Shown: piece after piece, positions 10,821-22,430 of the stretch
Layout of the letters: each line of letters begins with the position of its first letter
Numbering within the stretch: position 1 is the first letter of the stretch
Assembly: GCF_018446385.1 (NCBI RefSeq)
Contig: NC_056002.1
Coordinates: 38,178,063-38,242,062 of the forward strand
DNA: 64,000 nt
Origin: Zingiber officinale
Lineage: Eukaryota; Streptophyta; Magnoliopsida; Zingiberales; Zingiberaceae
Reading direction: 5' to 3'
Position numbers and translations under genes: made by a program
The notes under the pieces: model-generated
What the model was told of the DNA's origin: nothing
Seen by the model: only the letters and a program-made list of their open reading frames with translations
Database searches by the model: none

Positions 10821-11985
10821 AGGGTTTTGCCTCTGTGTATTTGGTATTAGTTTAATTATGCACATGACATACATAATTTAGGCAGGTTAATAGTAGGATG
10901 TGCTAACTTTGTGGATGCAGGATCCAACTATTATGGCTTATAGTTTTTTATGTGTGTAATTGGACCCTTGGACATGTCAAGGGCATTTATATATGTGTGC
11001 ATGATTGTATTATAAAATACAGCAGGAGCTGTATTTAGTTTTTATTAGGATTTTATTTTTGATCTAGTTACATGTACATTCCTTTTATGGAATATAGGAT
11101 CGATGGATGTAAATTTTTATTTTATGTTCGATCTAGTTTACATGTACATTCCTTCGAGGAATATAGGATCGAAAAATATAAAATTCTATTTATGTCGCGG
11201 ATCGAATCTTGCAAGGCATGGAACCTTTTGAGGACCAGAGGCGCAGCGGAACAAGAAGCAAGATGGATGCGACAGCTAGACCCGGTGGCGGTGGCCAAAA
11301 ATGGCAGTAGCTTGGGATGACAACACACGGAGGACAACAATAGATAAAAGTCATAATAGTTGAAAATTAGTTTTTCTATTTATTGCTTTTATATTGTGCT
11401 GTGTGTGCATGTTAGTATACATGTTTAGTAGACTAGCATAGTTAAAATTCCTCATTTATAAATAACTAAGTGGGAGAGGGATTTTAAATAAATTCCACGG
11501 TCTCCATTACTGGTTTGTAAGTGATGCAAACAAGCTTGCGCGTTGGCTCTGAGTGCCTTCCTCCATATCGGATGAGCTTGTTTGTGGATCACTAGAACAA
11601 ACTTCCATTTTGGATGACTATAGGAAGTTAATTAAGAGCGTGTGATCTTCCCCATCGGAAGGGGCACAATCTTATTAATGGACTTAGTGTCAAGTAAAGG
11701 TATACACTTAGGCACATTTAATAGTATCCTCCCCATCGGAGTCACTGCTATTATTCGTGTGACCAAAAGGATACCAACTATTAATTTTATTTGTCAAAAA
11801 GTTAGATTGACAAGATAATAAAGTTAATGGGTTAAACCCTCCTTTTACGAATGCTGAATTTGTATACGTCCACACTATCGTGGCATACAATATTCGCGGT
11901 GTTTTGAGGTGTTGGTTAATTTAAAATAGTATTGTTTGAGAAATCAATATTATTCTAAATTTAGAGTTCTGACCAAAAGTTATTT
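10821..11985 (+). other. Copia A untranslated leader
   Basis: About 1.2 kb between primer site and gag with no convincing coding frame. A near-duplicate pair, TTTACATGTACATTCCTT at about 11069 and 11137, each followed by GAATATAGGATCGA, forms a short direct repeat of ~68 bp. Any splice or packaging signals could not be identified. Confidence 0.5.
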
Positions 11986-12850
11986 GTGATTCTTAGGATG
12001 ACTTTCAACCCACTGTCCATCATACTACAACAGAATAGACTTACTGGTCCTAACTACATAGATTGGAAAAGGAACCTGGACATTGTTCTTACTGCTGAAA
12101 GCTATAAGTTTGTACTGACTGAACCTTGCCCTGATGCACCCACTGGTGAATCTACCCAAGAGGAGATTGAATATCATAAGAAATGGGTAAAGGCGGATGA
12201 GATGGCGCGGTGTTACATTTTGGCTTCAATGTCAAATGTATTGCAACATCAGCATCAAGATTTACCAACAGCTTATGATATTATGAACAATCTCAAGGAA
12301 CTCTTTGGTCATCAGGATCGGGCTTCTAGACAAGAAGCCATGAGAAAGATAATGATAGCCACCATGCAAGAGGGAACTCCTGTGAGGGATCATATCCTAA
12401 AGAAGATGGCTTATCTGAACGAAATACAGATCCTTGGAGGAGAAATTGATGGGGAAACCCAGATCGATATGATCCTCCAAACACTACCTAGAAGTTTTGA
12501 GCAATTCCGCCTAAATTACAATATGAACAAAAGGGTATATTCATTGGCGGAACTACTGACAGAACTTCAGGCAGCAGAAAGTTTGTTTCGTCACAATTCT
12601 CATATTCACTATGCTAAAAATGGTTCTACTTCTAAACCGAAAGAAAAGAAGAAGAAGAAACAAGTTGGTTCAGCAAAGTAAGTGAATAAATCTTAGAGTA
12701 CAGGACCTAAAGATGGAATGAAGAAGCCGAAGGGCAAGTGCTTCATCTGCAAGCAGTCAGGGCATTGAAAGGCGGACTGTCCTCGTAGGAATCAGAACAA
12801 CAAAGGTATATCTCATGCTCTAGTTGTTGAAACATGTTTAGCGGTGTTAT
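11986..12850 (+). pseudogene. Copia A gag
   Basis: A 231-codon frame (start at 11986, or at Met 11998) followed by in-frame stops. The gag core is clear: LTGPNYIDWKRNLDIVL near the N-terminus, LQTLPRSFEQF.LNYNMNK, then SLAELLTELQAAE. A lysine-rich tail ends at the TAA at 12679. In the same frame the nucleocapsid zinc knuckle continues at 12739-12780 as C-x2-C-x4-H-x4-C, but the expected Trp after GH is a TGA (12766). Gag forms the particle and binds RNA; without the knuckle, this copy's own product would be defective. Confidence 0.85.
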
Positions 12851-13417
12851 CTACCAGCACCTGATGTAGATACGGGAGCCACTGATCATATCTGTAATTC
12901 CTTGCAGGGGTTCCAGGAAACCCGACGACTAACTGAAGGAGAGATTACCGTCTACATGGGCAATGCTACTAAGGTGGCGGTTGTTGCAGTGGGAGACGTC
13001 TACTTATCTTTTAATAGAAATAGAAATTTGGTTTTAAGAAATTGTCTTTATGTACCCAGTTTTAGAAAGAATTTAATTTCAGTTTCTAAACTATTTTTAG
13101 ATGGATATTCAGTTTCCTTTAGTAACGATGTAGTTATTAAGAGAAATAAAGTGATTATCTGTTCTGGTGCACTAGTTGGCAATTTGTATACTTTAAATCC
13201 AATTTCTCCCACAAAGCAAAACATGGAAATTTATAACTCATCTTCTAACTCAAATAAAAGAAAAGAACCTTCGGAAATGACCCATGCATATCTTTGGCAT
13301 CTAAGGCTTGGTCATATTAACTTAAGTAGGATTCAAAGGCTTATGGCTGATGGACTTTTGGGTTCATTAGAGTTGGAAAATTTTCCAACTTGTGAATCTT
13401 GCTTGAAGGTAAAATGA
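12851..13417 (+). pseudogene. Copia A protease and integrase N-terminus
   Basis: The frame carries the protease active site DTGA at 12869-12880, then the typical ITVYMGNATK...VGDVYL and LVLRNCLYVPSFRKNLISV stretches. Next comes the integrase zinc-binding region (LWHLRLGHINLSRIQRL.. TCESCL). At 13400-13417 the frame is lost: CESCLKVK ends in a stop, and the true continuation is in another frame at 13399 (EGKMTKRPF). Together these break the polyprotein between the integrase HHCC region and its catalytic core. Confidence 0.85.
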
Positions 13418-15954
13418 CCAAGAGGCCTTTTAAGGCCAAGGGGTATAGAGCCAAAGAAGTGTTAGAATTGGTTCATTCTGATTTGTGTGGTCCTATGTCT
13501 GTCCAGGCAAGAGGAGGTTTTGAATATTTTGTCTCTTTTATAGACGATTATTCAAGATACGGATACATTTACCTAATGCGCCGTAAGTCCGAGTGCTTTG
13601 ATAAGTTCAAAGAGTACAAGGCTGATGTGGAGAAACGACTAGGTAAAAGTACCAAGACACTACGGTCTGATCGTGGTGGCGAATACCTCTTAGGAGAGTT
13701 TAGGAATTACTTATCAGAGGCCGGGATTCAATCCCAACTGTCCGCACCTAGTACACCCCAACAGAATGGTGTGGCAGAACGAAGGAATAGGACTCTTATG
13801 GAGATGGTTAGATCGATGATGAGTTATTCAGAATTACCAAATTCGTTTTGGGGATACGCTCTGGAAACAGCAGTGTACATTCTGAACTTAGTACCTTCTA
13901 AATCAGTTTCTTCTACTCCCACAGAATTGTGGAATGGGCGAAAGCCCAGTCTAAGACATATTCGGATTTGGGGTAGTCTAGCACATGTGCAGAAACCAGA
14001 TGCTGATAAGTTAGAATCTCGTACAGAAGTTTGCGTGTTTGTGGGGTATCCCAGAGGAACGAAAGGTGGTTTATTTTATAGTCCTAAAGATCAGAAGGTC
14101 ATTGTTAGCACCAATGCCCAGTTTTTAGAAAAAGACTATATAATAGATCACAAGCCCAGTAGCAAAGTTGTTTTAGAAGAACTTAGAGATGACACGTCTA
14201 CCTTAGTACCAACAGTACAAGATGAAGTACCACAAGAGACTGCAACACGTGTCACACATGATACACAACCACAGACAGTGCCTCGTCGTAGTGGGAGGGT
14301 TGTGAGGCAGCCTGAAAGATTCATGTTTTTGGGAGAGTCTTCGGACTTGATCCCGGGTAAACATGAACATGATCCCCGAACATATGATGAAGCACTCCAA
14401 GATATAGATGCAACATCTTGGCAAAAGGCAATAAATTCTGAAATAGAGTCTATGTACTCTAATAAGGTCTGGGAGCTTGTAGAACCACCCGATGGTGTAA
14501 AAGTCGTTGGATGCAAGTGGATTTACAAAAGGAAAAGAGGGACAGACGGGAAGGTAGAAACCTTCAAAGCTAGGCTTGTTGCGAAAGGATACACTCAGAA
14601 AGAGGGAATCGATTATGAGGAGACCTTTTCACCGGTAGCCATGCTTATGTCTATCCGGATACTCTTATCTATTGCTGCTCATATGGATTATGAGATTTAT
14701 CAAATGGATGTCAAGATAGCTTTCCTTAATGGAAGTCTTGAAGAGAACATCCATATGAAGCAACCAGAAGGGTTCATTGAAAAAGGCAAAGAGCATCTAG
14801 TGTGCAAGCTCAATCGGTTCATTTATGGACTGAAGCAAGCTTCAAGGTCTTGGAACATTCGGTTCAATGAAGTAATCCAGTCATATGGATTTATTCAGTG
14901 TCTGGATGAGTCTTGTGTATACAAGAAGTGTAACGGAAACGTGGTGGTATTTCTTGTACTATACGTAGATGATATTTTGTTAATTGGCAACAATGTCAAG
15001 GTATTATCGGATGTAAGGGTATGGTTGTCCAAACAATTTGATATGAAGGACTTAGGAGATTGTACACACATTCTTGGGATCAAAGTTATAAGGGATCGCA
15101 AGAAAAGAATGTTGTGTCTGTCCCAAGCTTCATATATAGATACAATCCTTGCTCGTTTTAGCATCCAGGATTCCAAGAAAGGTTTCTTACCTTTTAGGCA
15201 TGGAGTAGCTCTATCTAAAGAGATGTCTCCGAAGACATCAAAGGAGATAGAGGACATGAAAGCAGTTCCTTATGCTTCGGCTGTAGGAAGCTTAATGTAT
15301 GCAATGCTATGTACGAGACCTGATATCTGTTTTGCCGTGGGCATGGTTAGCAGATATCAAAGTAACCCTGGACAAGGACGTTGGACTGCGGTAAATCATA
15401 TATTAAAGTACCTGAGAAGGACTAGAGATTATATGCTAGTTTACCAAGTAGACGATTTGCTCCCTGTGGGTTACACGGATTCAAATTTCCAATCAGATAG
15501 GGACAACAGTAAGTCTACATCAGGCTATGTGTTTACTTTGGGAGGTGGAGCTATTGCATGGAGGAGTGTTAAGCAAAAATGCGTTTCGGACTCAACCATG
15601 GAAGCTGAGTATGTAGCAGCCTCTGAGGCGGCTAAAGAAGCAGTATGGCTCAGGAACTTTCTAATGGACTTAGATGTGATTCCTAGTTTTCCCAAAATCA
15701 TCACAATTTATTGTGATAATAGCGGTGCAGTTGCAAACTCGAAGGAACCACGAGCCCATAAGGCAAGTAAACATATAGAGCGCAAGTACCACCTGATACG
15801 AGATATCGTGAAGCGAGGAGAAGTTGTCATCGCCAAGATTGCATCAGCAGATTACCTGGCAGATCCTTTCACTAAGGCCCTTCCGGCAAAAGCTTTCGAT
15901 CGGCATGTGGAAGGAATGAGAATTAGATGTATGGCAGAAGATATGGCAGCTTAG
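13399..15954 (+). CDS. Copia A integrase core, reverse transcriptase and RNase H (851 codons)
   Basis: One open frame without stops. The integrase core has the D28, D91, E127 triad (HSDLCGP; LRSDRGGEYL; GVAERRN) with 35 residues between D91 and E127. The RT has KARLVAKGYTQKEGIDYEETFSPVA, QMDVKIAFLNG and the catalytic YVDD at about residue 522. RNase H has YTDSNFQSD at about 692, EAEYVAASEA and YCDNSGAV, then the SKHIERKYHLIRD and ADPFTKAL endings typical of Copia. The enzymes copy element RNA into DNA and insert it. The first codons are not a genuine start: in an intact copy they would be internal to the polyprotein. Confidence 0.93.
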   Translation: MLEGKMTKRPFKAKGYRAKEVLELVHSDLCGPMSVQARGGFEYFVSFIDDYSRYGYIYLMRRKSECFDKFKEYKADVEKRLGKSTKTLRSDRGGEYLLGEFRNYLSEAGIQSQLSAPSTPQQNGVAERRNRTLMEMVRSMMSYSELPNSFWGYALETAVYILNLVPSKSVSSTPTELWNGRKPSLRHIRIWGSLAHVQKPDADKLESRTEVCVFVGYPRGTKGGLFYSPKDQKVIVSTNAQFLEKDYIIDHKPSSKVVLEELRDDTSTLVPTVQDEVPQETATRVTHDTQPQTVPRRSGRVVRQPERFMFLGESSDLIPGKHEHDPRTYDEALQDIDATSWQKAINSEIESMYSNKVWELVEPPDGVKVVGCKWIYKRKRGTDGKVETFKARLVAKGYTQKEGIDYEETFSPVAMLMSIRILLSIAAHMDYEIYQMDVKIAFLNGSLEENIHMKQPEGFIEKGKEHLVCKLNRFIYGLKQASRSWNIRFNEVIQSYGFIQCLDESCVYKKCNGNVVVFLVLYVDDILLIGNNVKVLSDVRVWLSKQFDMKDLGDCTHILGIKVIRDRKKRMLCLSQASYIDTILARFSIQDSKKGFLPFRHGVALSKEMSPKTSKEIEDMKAVPYASAVGSLMYAMLCTRPDICFAVGMVSRYQSNPGQGRWTAVNHILKYLRRTRDYMLVYQVDDLLPVGYTDSNFQSDRDNSKSTSGYVFTLGGGAIAWRSVKQKCVSDSTMEAEYVAASEAAKEAVWLRNFLMDLDVIPSFPKIITIYCDNSGAVANSKEPRAHKASKHIERKYHLIRDIVKRGEVVIAKIASADYLADPFTKALPAKAFDRHVEGMRIRCMAEDMAA

Positions 15955-15975
15955 TCATTAGTATAAGTTGGAGAT

Positions 15976-18360
15976 TGTTAGAGTGTATACTGAAAGCCTA
16001 AGCTTTTGTAAACATTTATTTTGAATAAAGAATCACATTTGGTCAAATTGTCTACATTTAGTTGTAGTTGTTCAATTAATTTATATTGTAGATAACATAG
16101 TATGTGGTGCCACATACAGAAGATGATGTTATCAATACCTTATAAATTATAAACAGTAGCTCACGACCAAAATGGAAAGGAACAAACCATTGGAAGGCCG
16201 TAGTGTAATTAGGAATTAGTTTATCTTGACTATATAATTACACTAGTACACTTAAAGTGTATTGAGTAGGACCATTAGAGGTCATTTCTTTTATACTGAC
16301 TTTATAAAGAAACAAATACCTCAGTTATTATGGAAGTGTGTGCTCTTAATCCTAATATAATAACAAGCACATATATTTATATTTATTTCTTTAATTTATC
16401 AATGGGTGAGATTTAGTTCGATGAATCAATAAGCCCGATAAGTTGGGAAATGATATCACTTATAGTGTGTGTTGTTGATTATAGAAGGAAACTGTGTCCT
16501 AGTAATCTAGGTTGATAATGTCCCCAAGATGAGCTCATAAAGATTGTCATGTTAAACTCTGCAGGTGGACTTAGTCCGTCATGACGATAAGGTTGAGTGG
16601 TACTATTCTTGGATGAAGATATTAATTAAATGAGTTGTCAGTAACTCACTTAATTAGTGGACATTTGACATCTTAAACACAGGGAGACTAACACACTCAT
16701 AATAAGAAGGAGCCCAAAAATGTAATTTGGGATTGGTGCGGTAGTTCAATAATAGTTCTCTAGTGGAATAAATTAATATTGATAAAATTAAGTTGTGTGT
16801 TCGGGGCGAACACGGGATGCTTAATTTTATCGAGAGACCAAAATCAATTCCTCCTCTCGGTCCCTATCGTAGCCTCTTATTTATAGAGTACTATACCCAC
16901 CTTTATACCCATGATAAGGGGGTCGGCCAAGCTAGCTTGTGGATCAAGCTAGGGCCGGCCAAGTCTTGATTCATGGGTGGCCGACCCTAGCTTGAACCCA
17001 AGCTTAGGCGGCCGACCCCCATTAAATTTAAAAGAATTTTAATTTTAAATTTTTCTTATGTGGAAGATATAATTTATTGGAGAGAATTAAAATTAAAATA
17101 TCTCTTCTACAAAAGATTAAGAAAAGAGATTAGATCTCTTTCCTTATTTGTAGATAGGAAAGATATTTTATTTTTTTTCTCTATGTAAATTATTCACATG
17201 TTGAAAAATTAAAATTATAGAAATTTCTTTTTATCAACCATGAAGGGATTTTAAAGGGAAATTTTATTTTTTTAAATTTCCGAAGATAAATAAGGAATTT
17301 TTAATTGTTGATTAAAAATTATCTTGTTTGCTCTCCATGAGGTGGCCGACCATGATATAATTGATTAGGAAATTTTATTTAATTTTTCTTAATTAATTGT
17401 TGTCAAGGAAAGTTAAGGAAATTTTATTGTAATTAAATTTCCTTATTTACCAAAGCTAAGGAATATAAAAGAGGGGGTTAGGGTGCCTTCATGAGACACA
17501 ACCTCTATTATTCTCTCCCTCTTTTTCCTTGGTGTTGTGGCCGGCCATCCTATCTCCCTCTCTTCCTCTTTGTGGTGGGCAAAACTCTTCCTTGCTTGGA
17601 GCTGTTGTGGTGGCCGGATACTACTTGGAGAAGAAGAAGAAGAAGAAGGAGAGAAAGCTTGCATCCCTTGGAGCTTAGTTGGTGGAAAAAGTTCTTCATC
17701 CTTGGATTTTGGTGCTTGGCCGAAACTTGAAGGAAGAAGAAGAAGGTGCTAGGTGGTCCTCATCTTGGAAGATCGTTGCCCACACAACGTCCGAGGTTAG
17801 AAGAGGAATAGGATAGAAGATCAAGAGGTCTTTCTAAAAGTATAACTAGTATTTTTCCTTTCCGCATCATACTAGTTATTTTTGGAAATAATACCAAATA
17901 CAAGAGGCATGCGATTCTAGTATTTCGAATTTGTTTTCGATGTTGTGTTCTTTTGTTTTTTTTTCCTTGCGATTTGATTGTTCTTTTCGGTTGACCTAAA
18001 GTTATTTAAGGAAATTAAATATTAACTTTCTTTAAAAGGCTTTGTCTAGTCGGTGGTGGTTGTTCCCATATCCAAGAAGGTCATGTGCCTCGCCACGTCA
18101 GTACTGGAAGCCAATTTTGGAAACTAATATTTAATGAAATTAATAACCTAGGTGATTTGGATCGAACGTGTTAAGTTCCGCAGGAGATCCGAGTCTAAAC
18201 CTAGAAGAACAAATAGATTAAACTTTTGATCAAATGTGTTAAGTTCCGCAGGCGATCCAAGTTTAATTTAAAAGAACACATGGTAGCTAGGAAAAGGTTC
18301 AGACCTTTGTACAAAATTTTGTACAATGGAACCATTAGGTTTTCCGAGTAGCAACCAACA
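15976..18360 (+). mobile_element. 3' LTR of Copia A
   Basis: 2385 bp, TGTTAG to CCAACA, with TATA box at about 17464-17471. The short purine-rich stretch before it (AAGTTGGAGAT, 15965-15975) is the polypurine tract, slightly off the usual form. Small indels relative to the 5' LTR cancel out, so the total length is the same. Confidence 0.9.
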
Positions 18361-18365
18361 AGGGG

Positions 18366-19423
18366 GTTCAGCAACTGTGGGTGGCACTTCTCTTCGTGGC
18401 CAAGTTCAACTTCATGGGGCCTTAACCACCTCATGGAGATCAGCTAATGATGAGTTCTGGGGAGGCTCCCAGTGGGGAGGGCTGGATCTGGATTCGCAAC
18501 ATATTATATCGGTGAGTCTTCCTTTTCCTGGCCTGGCTATCTGACATTATTTCTGACTTCCCTCTTCTTGTCGGGTAGGCCTGCTCCGCGAGCCTTAGCC
18601 TAACCCAGTTCACCGCCGAGCTGCTGAAAGAGAACGAGTCACTGAAGGCTCGGGTCCGAGAATCGGAGCTACCCCTGACTCCCCACGATCCGTTCAACCC
18701 TCTGACTGCGGACGATCCTTTGACTCTTATCTTCACACGGTAGGGGAGTCCGCTCAATCTGCTACGAATCTGGCTCAGGCATCTTCTGAAAGGATAATGG
18801 AGCTGTAGGCGGCCCTAAAGACCAGTGATTCCAAACTGAACTCAGAGGGGTAGCGCCGTCGTCAGCTAGCGACCGAACTAGAGAAAAAAGAGTCAGAGCT
18901 AGCTAATATCTCTGCAGACCTAGAGGCACTCCGGGAGTCTAATACAGCCTTGCAGAAAGACCTGGGAGTCATCCGAGCAGACCTGGCTGCCAGCGCTGAT
19001 CGGGAAAAGGCTTTGAAGGCTAAGTGGGCTATTGACTAGGCCACCATCAAGTCTCTCCATGCAGATCTTCTCAAAGTCCAGGTGGAGGCTTCTACCCTTA
19101 AGTAGGAGAATACACTGGCTCTGGCTGCTGCACACAAAGTAAAGGTAGAGCTGATGGAGTACAGGTCAGGCGAAAATGATTGCCTCAGAGCTTATAGAAT
19201 TTCCTACATGAAGTCTTCATTCTTCCGGAAGAAGATAGGCGATCTAATCGATCTGATGCTCTGCTACGGGGGCAGGGGTACTGTGCGCCAGTTGTTTGAA
19301 CAAGGACTTCTTTGCTCTGCCCCCTCGGAAGACTTCCTGGATAGGGATCGCCTAATGCAAGAACTTCCTAATGAAGCCTTCCCATCCTTTATCGATGATG
19401 ACGACTTCCTATACCCCCCTTGA
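18366..19423 (+). pseudogene. aORF1, 3' part: coiled-coil C-terminus of the Tat extra ORF
   Basis: Continues aORF1 in frame once Copia A and one AGGGG copy are removed. The exon runs to 18511; a GT-AG intron of 67 bp follows (18512-18578, phase 0); the next exon begins ACSASLSLTQFTAELLKENE. After a TAG at 18741 the frame shifts. A long heptad-rich region (LEKKESELANISADLEAL...) then runs in one frame to the stop at 19423, broken by TAG at 18806, 18851, 19037 and 19103. The acidic ending (APSEDFLDRDRLMQELPNEAF) closely matches the end of aORF2. It is a dead copy of unknown function. Confidence 0.7.
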
Positions 19424-19950
19424 GTGATGTACCTCCTACAGATCCCGAGTTATGATGTAAAAACCCTTTAATGTGTAGACATTCCATATTTGCTTTTATT
19501 TGAAGTTATTTAAGCTCAGAAAATCTCTCGGTCTACTGTTATCTGATATTACTTAAGCTTAGGAAATCTCCAGGTCGCTATCTTTATCTTGAGAATTCTT
19601 TGTTTCTTGCTCCTTGACCCCGGATCTGTTTCGACCACGATGGCCCTCTGGTTAGTACCCTTGCCTTGGGCCTCTGATAGCTTAGTGTCCCGAGCTAGCT
19701 CCCTAACAGGGTTCGCCCACCAAACTTTGGCAAACCCAGGCGAAGGAAGGTGAGAAAAAATGTGCGAGGATCTCAAACGCCTCGTACTACAGTAGCACGC
19801 TTTCCGAGGCAACCCCATGATGATCCTCGTACATTGAGTCATCTACAGTGGCTCATTTTCTATGATGATCCGATGACCCCCTTTGCTTGGATATCTTAAA
19901 CCGCTTTGATTGTGAGTCATTGGATGATGGTTTGACCTTAATACCCTTAT
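19424..19950. other. Spacer between aORF1 and aORF2
   Basis: About 530 bp with no coding signal in either strand that I trust. A diverged direct repeat is visible: ATTTAAGCTCAGAAAATCTC at about 19508 and ACTTAAGCTTAGGAAATCTC at about 19551. Neither an LTR boundary nor a primer site was found, so it remains open whether the two aORFs belong to one element or two. Confidence 0.5.
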
Positions 19951-19959
19951 AAATGTTGG

Positions 19960-19969
19960 CTATAAATAG
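19960..19969 (+). promoter_or_regulatory. TATA box of aORF2
   Basis: CTATAAATAG within GTTGGCTATAAATAGGCC, the canonical plant TATA form. It is followed by a CT-rich leader (19975-20115) and ATG at 20117. The placement mirrors that in front of aORF1. Confidence 0.5.
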
Positions 19970-20116
19970 GCCTCCTCCTCTACCCCATGGAATTTTTTTG
20001 CCTGCTTCTTCCTTTTGCTCTCGCTTTCTACTCACTCCATGTTCCTTCCGGCCTTTTGCTTCCTCTTGCCTCCTGCTTCACCTTCTTGTCTTCTGCCTCG
20101 CACCTGACTCCTTCCT

Positions 20117-21453
20117 ATGGTTTTTCCTAACATTGTTTACCCTCCCGGAGTTTCTTCCTTCACGGGTGTAGATCTGGATGATCTTCGTTTCACTTACGAA
20201 ATCTCAATGACTTTCACATCATAATTCCTAACATTCTCTACCAGGTTTCCTCTCCTCCAGCGGGATATATCACCTTTTACAAGGAGCAGTTTGTCGCTGG
20301 GCTACGCTTTCCCCTTCACCCTTTATTCTCGGATGTATGTCGATATTTTCGAATCTCAATGGGCCAACTAACCCCCAATTCCATAAGAATCCTATGTGAG
20401 TTTGTGGTCTTATGTGAAGTTTACGAACTCTCCTAGTCTGTCCACCTATTCCATTATTTCTTCACTTCTCGCCAGCACGGTGAGGGCTTATTTTGCTTCC
20501 AGACCCGTACCTGGACCACCTTCTTTTGTCCTATTCCCTCATCCGAACCTACTTGGAAGGATAAATACTTTTTCCTTAAGTTTCCTTCCGCTGTGGAGTG
20601 GCCTACTCCCTGGCAGAGAATCCTCCCTGTGGCACCCTACATGGGGGAGTTCAGTAATGATCCCCTCTTCATAGAAACTCTAGCTCAGTTGAGATGCTGG
20701 AGGCTGGACTTAATGAGACTACTATCTGAGGAGATGCTGTCTTTCTTCAGGCTGAGCCGCATCTCCTCTTCCGAGCTGCCTCGTTCCTTGGGTGAGTCTT
20801 GCCTGCCCTTGAATTACTTCGCTCTGTCTTTTGATGTGGTTACTACAACTTTGCTTTTTCCTTGCAACCAACACCTTGCTCCATGCCTCAGATGTCCAGC
20901 CTCTCCCCTTTAGCGAACAGGAAATAATGCGGAGAAGTAGAATCATATTGGAAAGGAGACCCCTCCCGCATTCTTCCCCTTCCCGGTTGAGAGCGCCTAT
21001 CACTGTTATTCCTCAGTCAGCTCCTCAACCAACTCCCTCGTCCTTCCCCCAAACAGTTCCTGAACCTTCTATCCGACAGACCCTCCGAACTCCTTCAGGG
21101 TCAATGGACATTCCCCCTGCCAGCCCTTCTTTCCGAGCGGCTTCTCGGGTAGCCTGGCAGGCGCGTCTCACTGTCGATCCTTCCAGTAGAACTACTACAT
21201 CTCCTTCGGCTCAACGATACCGACCTTCCCCTGAAGATTTAGACTCGGACGACCAACCCTTGGTTTACAGATTTCGCCGAAGGTATATTGGACACGACCT
21301 AAATGCTGATGATTTGTCAGCCGAACCGGTGATCAAGTCTTCCATTCCACCTCCAGCCTTGCACGTCCAGGATACCCCTGTACCTGCCAACTGTCCTCCT
21401 GCAACCACCATGGATTCCCCTTCCACACGTTCACAGGGGCAAGCTCCAACTTC
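20117..21453 (+). pseudogene. aORF2, 5' part: Tat-lineage extra ORF
   Basis: ATG at 20117 is followed by a DLDDLRF motif, but the frame soon stops (20220). The family block continues in another frame: AGYITFYKEQFVAGLRFPLH, MGQLTPNSIRIL, then LFHYFFTSR and WKDKYFFLKF, matching aORF1 residue by residue in many places. A TAG at 20434 interrupts it. A 100-bp GT-AG intron (20792-20891, phase 1) leads to a Pro/Ser/Thr-rich exon containing a DSDDQPLVYRFRRRY patch. The gag-only element at 21454 interrupts this exon. The function of the family is unknown; this copy is broken. Confidence 0.7.
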
Positions 21454-22416
21454 TGTAGGTGCAGCGGAGGCCGGCAAGAGGGGGGGTGAATTGCTGTAAA
21501 CAAAAATAAAATATACCCTCCTCGTACTTTCAACTCAATTAGTGCAATAGTGATAAATTAATAAAGCAATACGAAAATATAGAAATACAGAGACGACCGG
21601 GAGTTAACCTGGTTACAACCAAGATGGTTATTAATCCAGGGCGATGAAGAGCTCAGTAGAAAAATTCTCCTTCTCTGAAGGCGGAGAAGCCTTTTACACT
21701 TTGGAAGCTTAGAACTATTGCTAGGAATGGCTACACAATGATTGCTTGAGTTATAATTACTTTCCTAGCTCCAGGGGCCTTTATATAGGTCTTGGAAATC
21801 TTATCCCGAGAGTCCAAGGTGCCTCCAACAAGGTTCAAGGCGCCTTCATCTCGGTCAGCGGATAAAACTTTATCCGCAGCGCAAACGGTCAAACTGACCT
21901 GGCTCAAGGCGCCTTAAACAAGCCTTTCAAGACGCCTTCAATGTTGAAGGCGCCTTGAATATGTTTAAGGTGCCTTCAATATGTTTAAGGCGCCTTCAAT
22001 ATGTTTAAGGCGCCTTCAAGGTTCCTACTACAGTAATTTCAGCCTCTTTTGTCTCCTTTTCTTCTTCGCTTTGGCTTCCGAAGCTCTGTTCTTTTGGGTG
22101 ATTGCGGCCAACCGGAATAGGGCTCACCCGAACCCAATTCCCGGCCTTCTCCTTGAGCAGCCTTCCGTCTTGGCTTAACGTCCCTCGAACACCGCACACG
22201 CTCTTCACGCCCACCGGAGTACTCTTCCGCAGCTCTCTCGTCCTTCGGACGCACCGAGCCCGTCGGCTCCCTTCCCGTGCCGTCCTTCTCACTAGCTGCG
22301 TCTTCTGCTCGACTTCCTGTGCTCCTAAGCTCCTGCACAATCAGACACAGGGATCAAACACAAAGCAGGACCTAACCAACTTGGTTGATCACATCAAAAC
22401 ACCACGGGGTCCAACA
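21454..22416 (-). mobile_element. 3' LTR of the gag-only element
   Basis: 963 bp, starting TGTAGGTGC and ending CCAACA as read on the plus strand. TATA box on the minus strand at about 21778-21790 (CTATATAAAGG). Its U3 has several copies of AAGGCGCCTTCAATATGTTT (21935-22020), each with the palindrome AAGGCGCCTT, one or more units more than the 5' LTR. Overlapping open frames at 22005-22340 are incidental. Confidence 0.85.
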
Positions 22417-22430
22417 ATCTCCCCCTTTTT
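22417..22430 (-). other. Polypurine tract of the gag-only element
   Basis: The minus strand reads AAAAAGGGGGAGAT directly before the 3' LTR, the standard second-strand primer tract. Confidence 0.85.

Larger units (their letters stand above)
8421..18360 (+). mobile_element. Complete Copia retrotransposon (copy A), nested in aORF1
   Basis: Two LTRs, both 2385 bp (8421-10805 and 15976-18360), each beginning TGTTAG and ending CCAACA, flanked by the 5-bp duplication AGGGG (8416-8420 and 18361-18365). Order inside is primer site, gag, protease, integrase, RT, RNase H, which is the Copia order. Long LTRs and the gag type suggest an Angela/TAR-like lineage, but I cannot settle that by eye. By eye the LTRs differ about once per 50 bases over the first 500 bp, so the insertion is fairly young. 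Several stops and one frameshift in gag, protease and early integrase make this copy unable to act alone. Confidence 0.95.
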
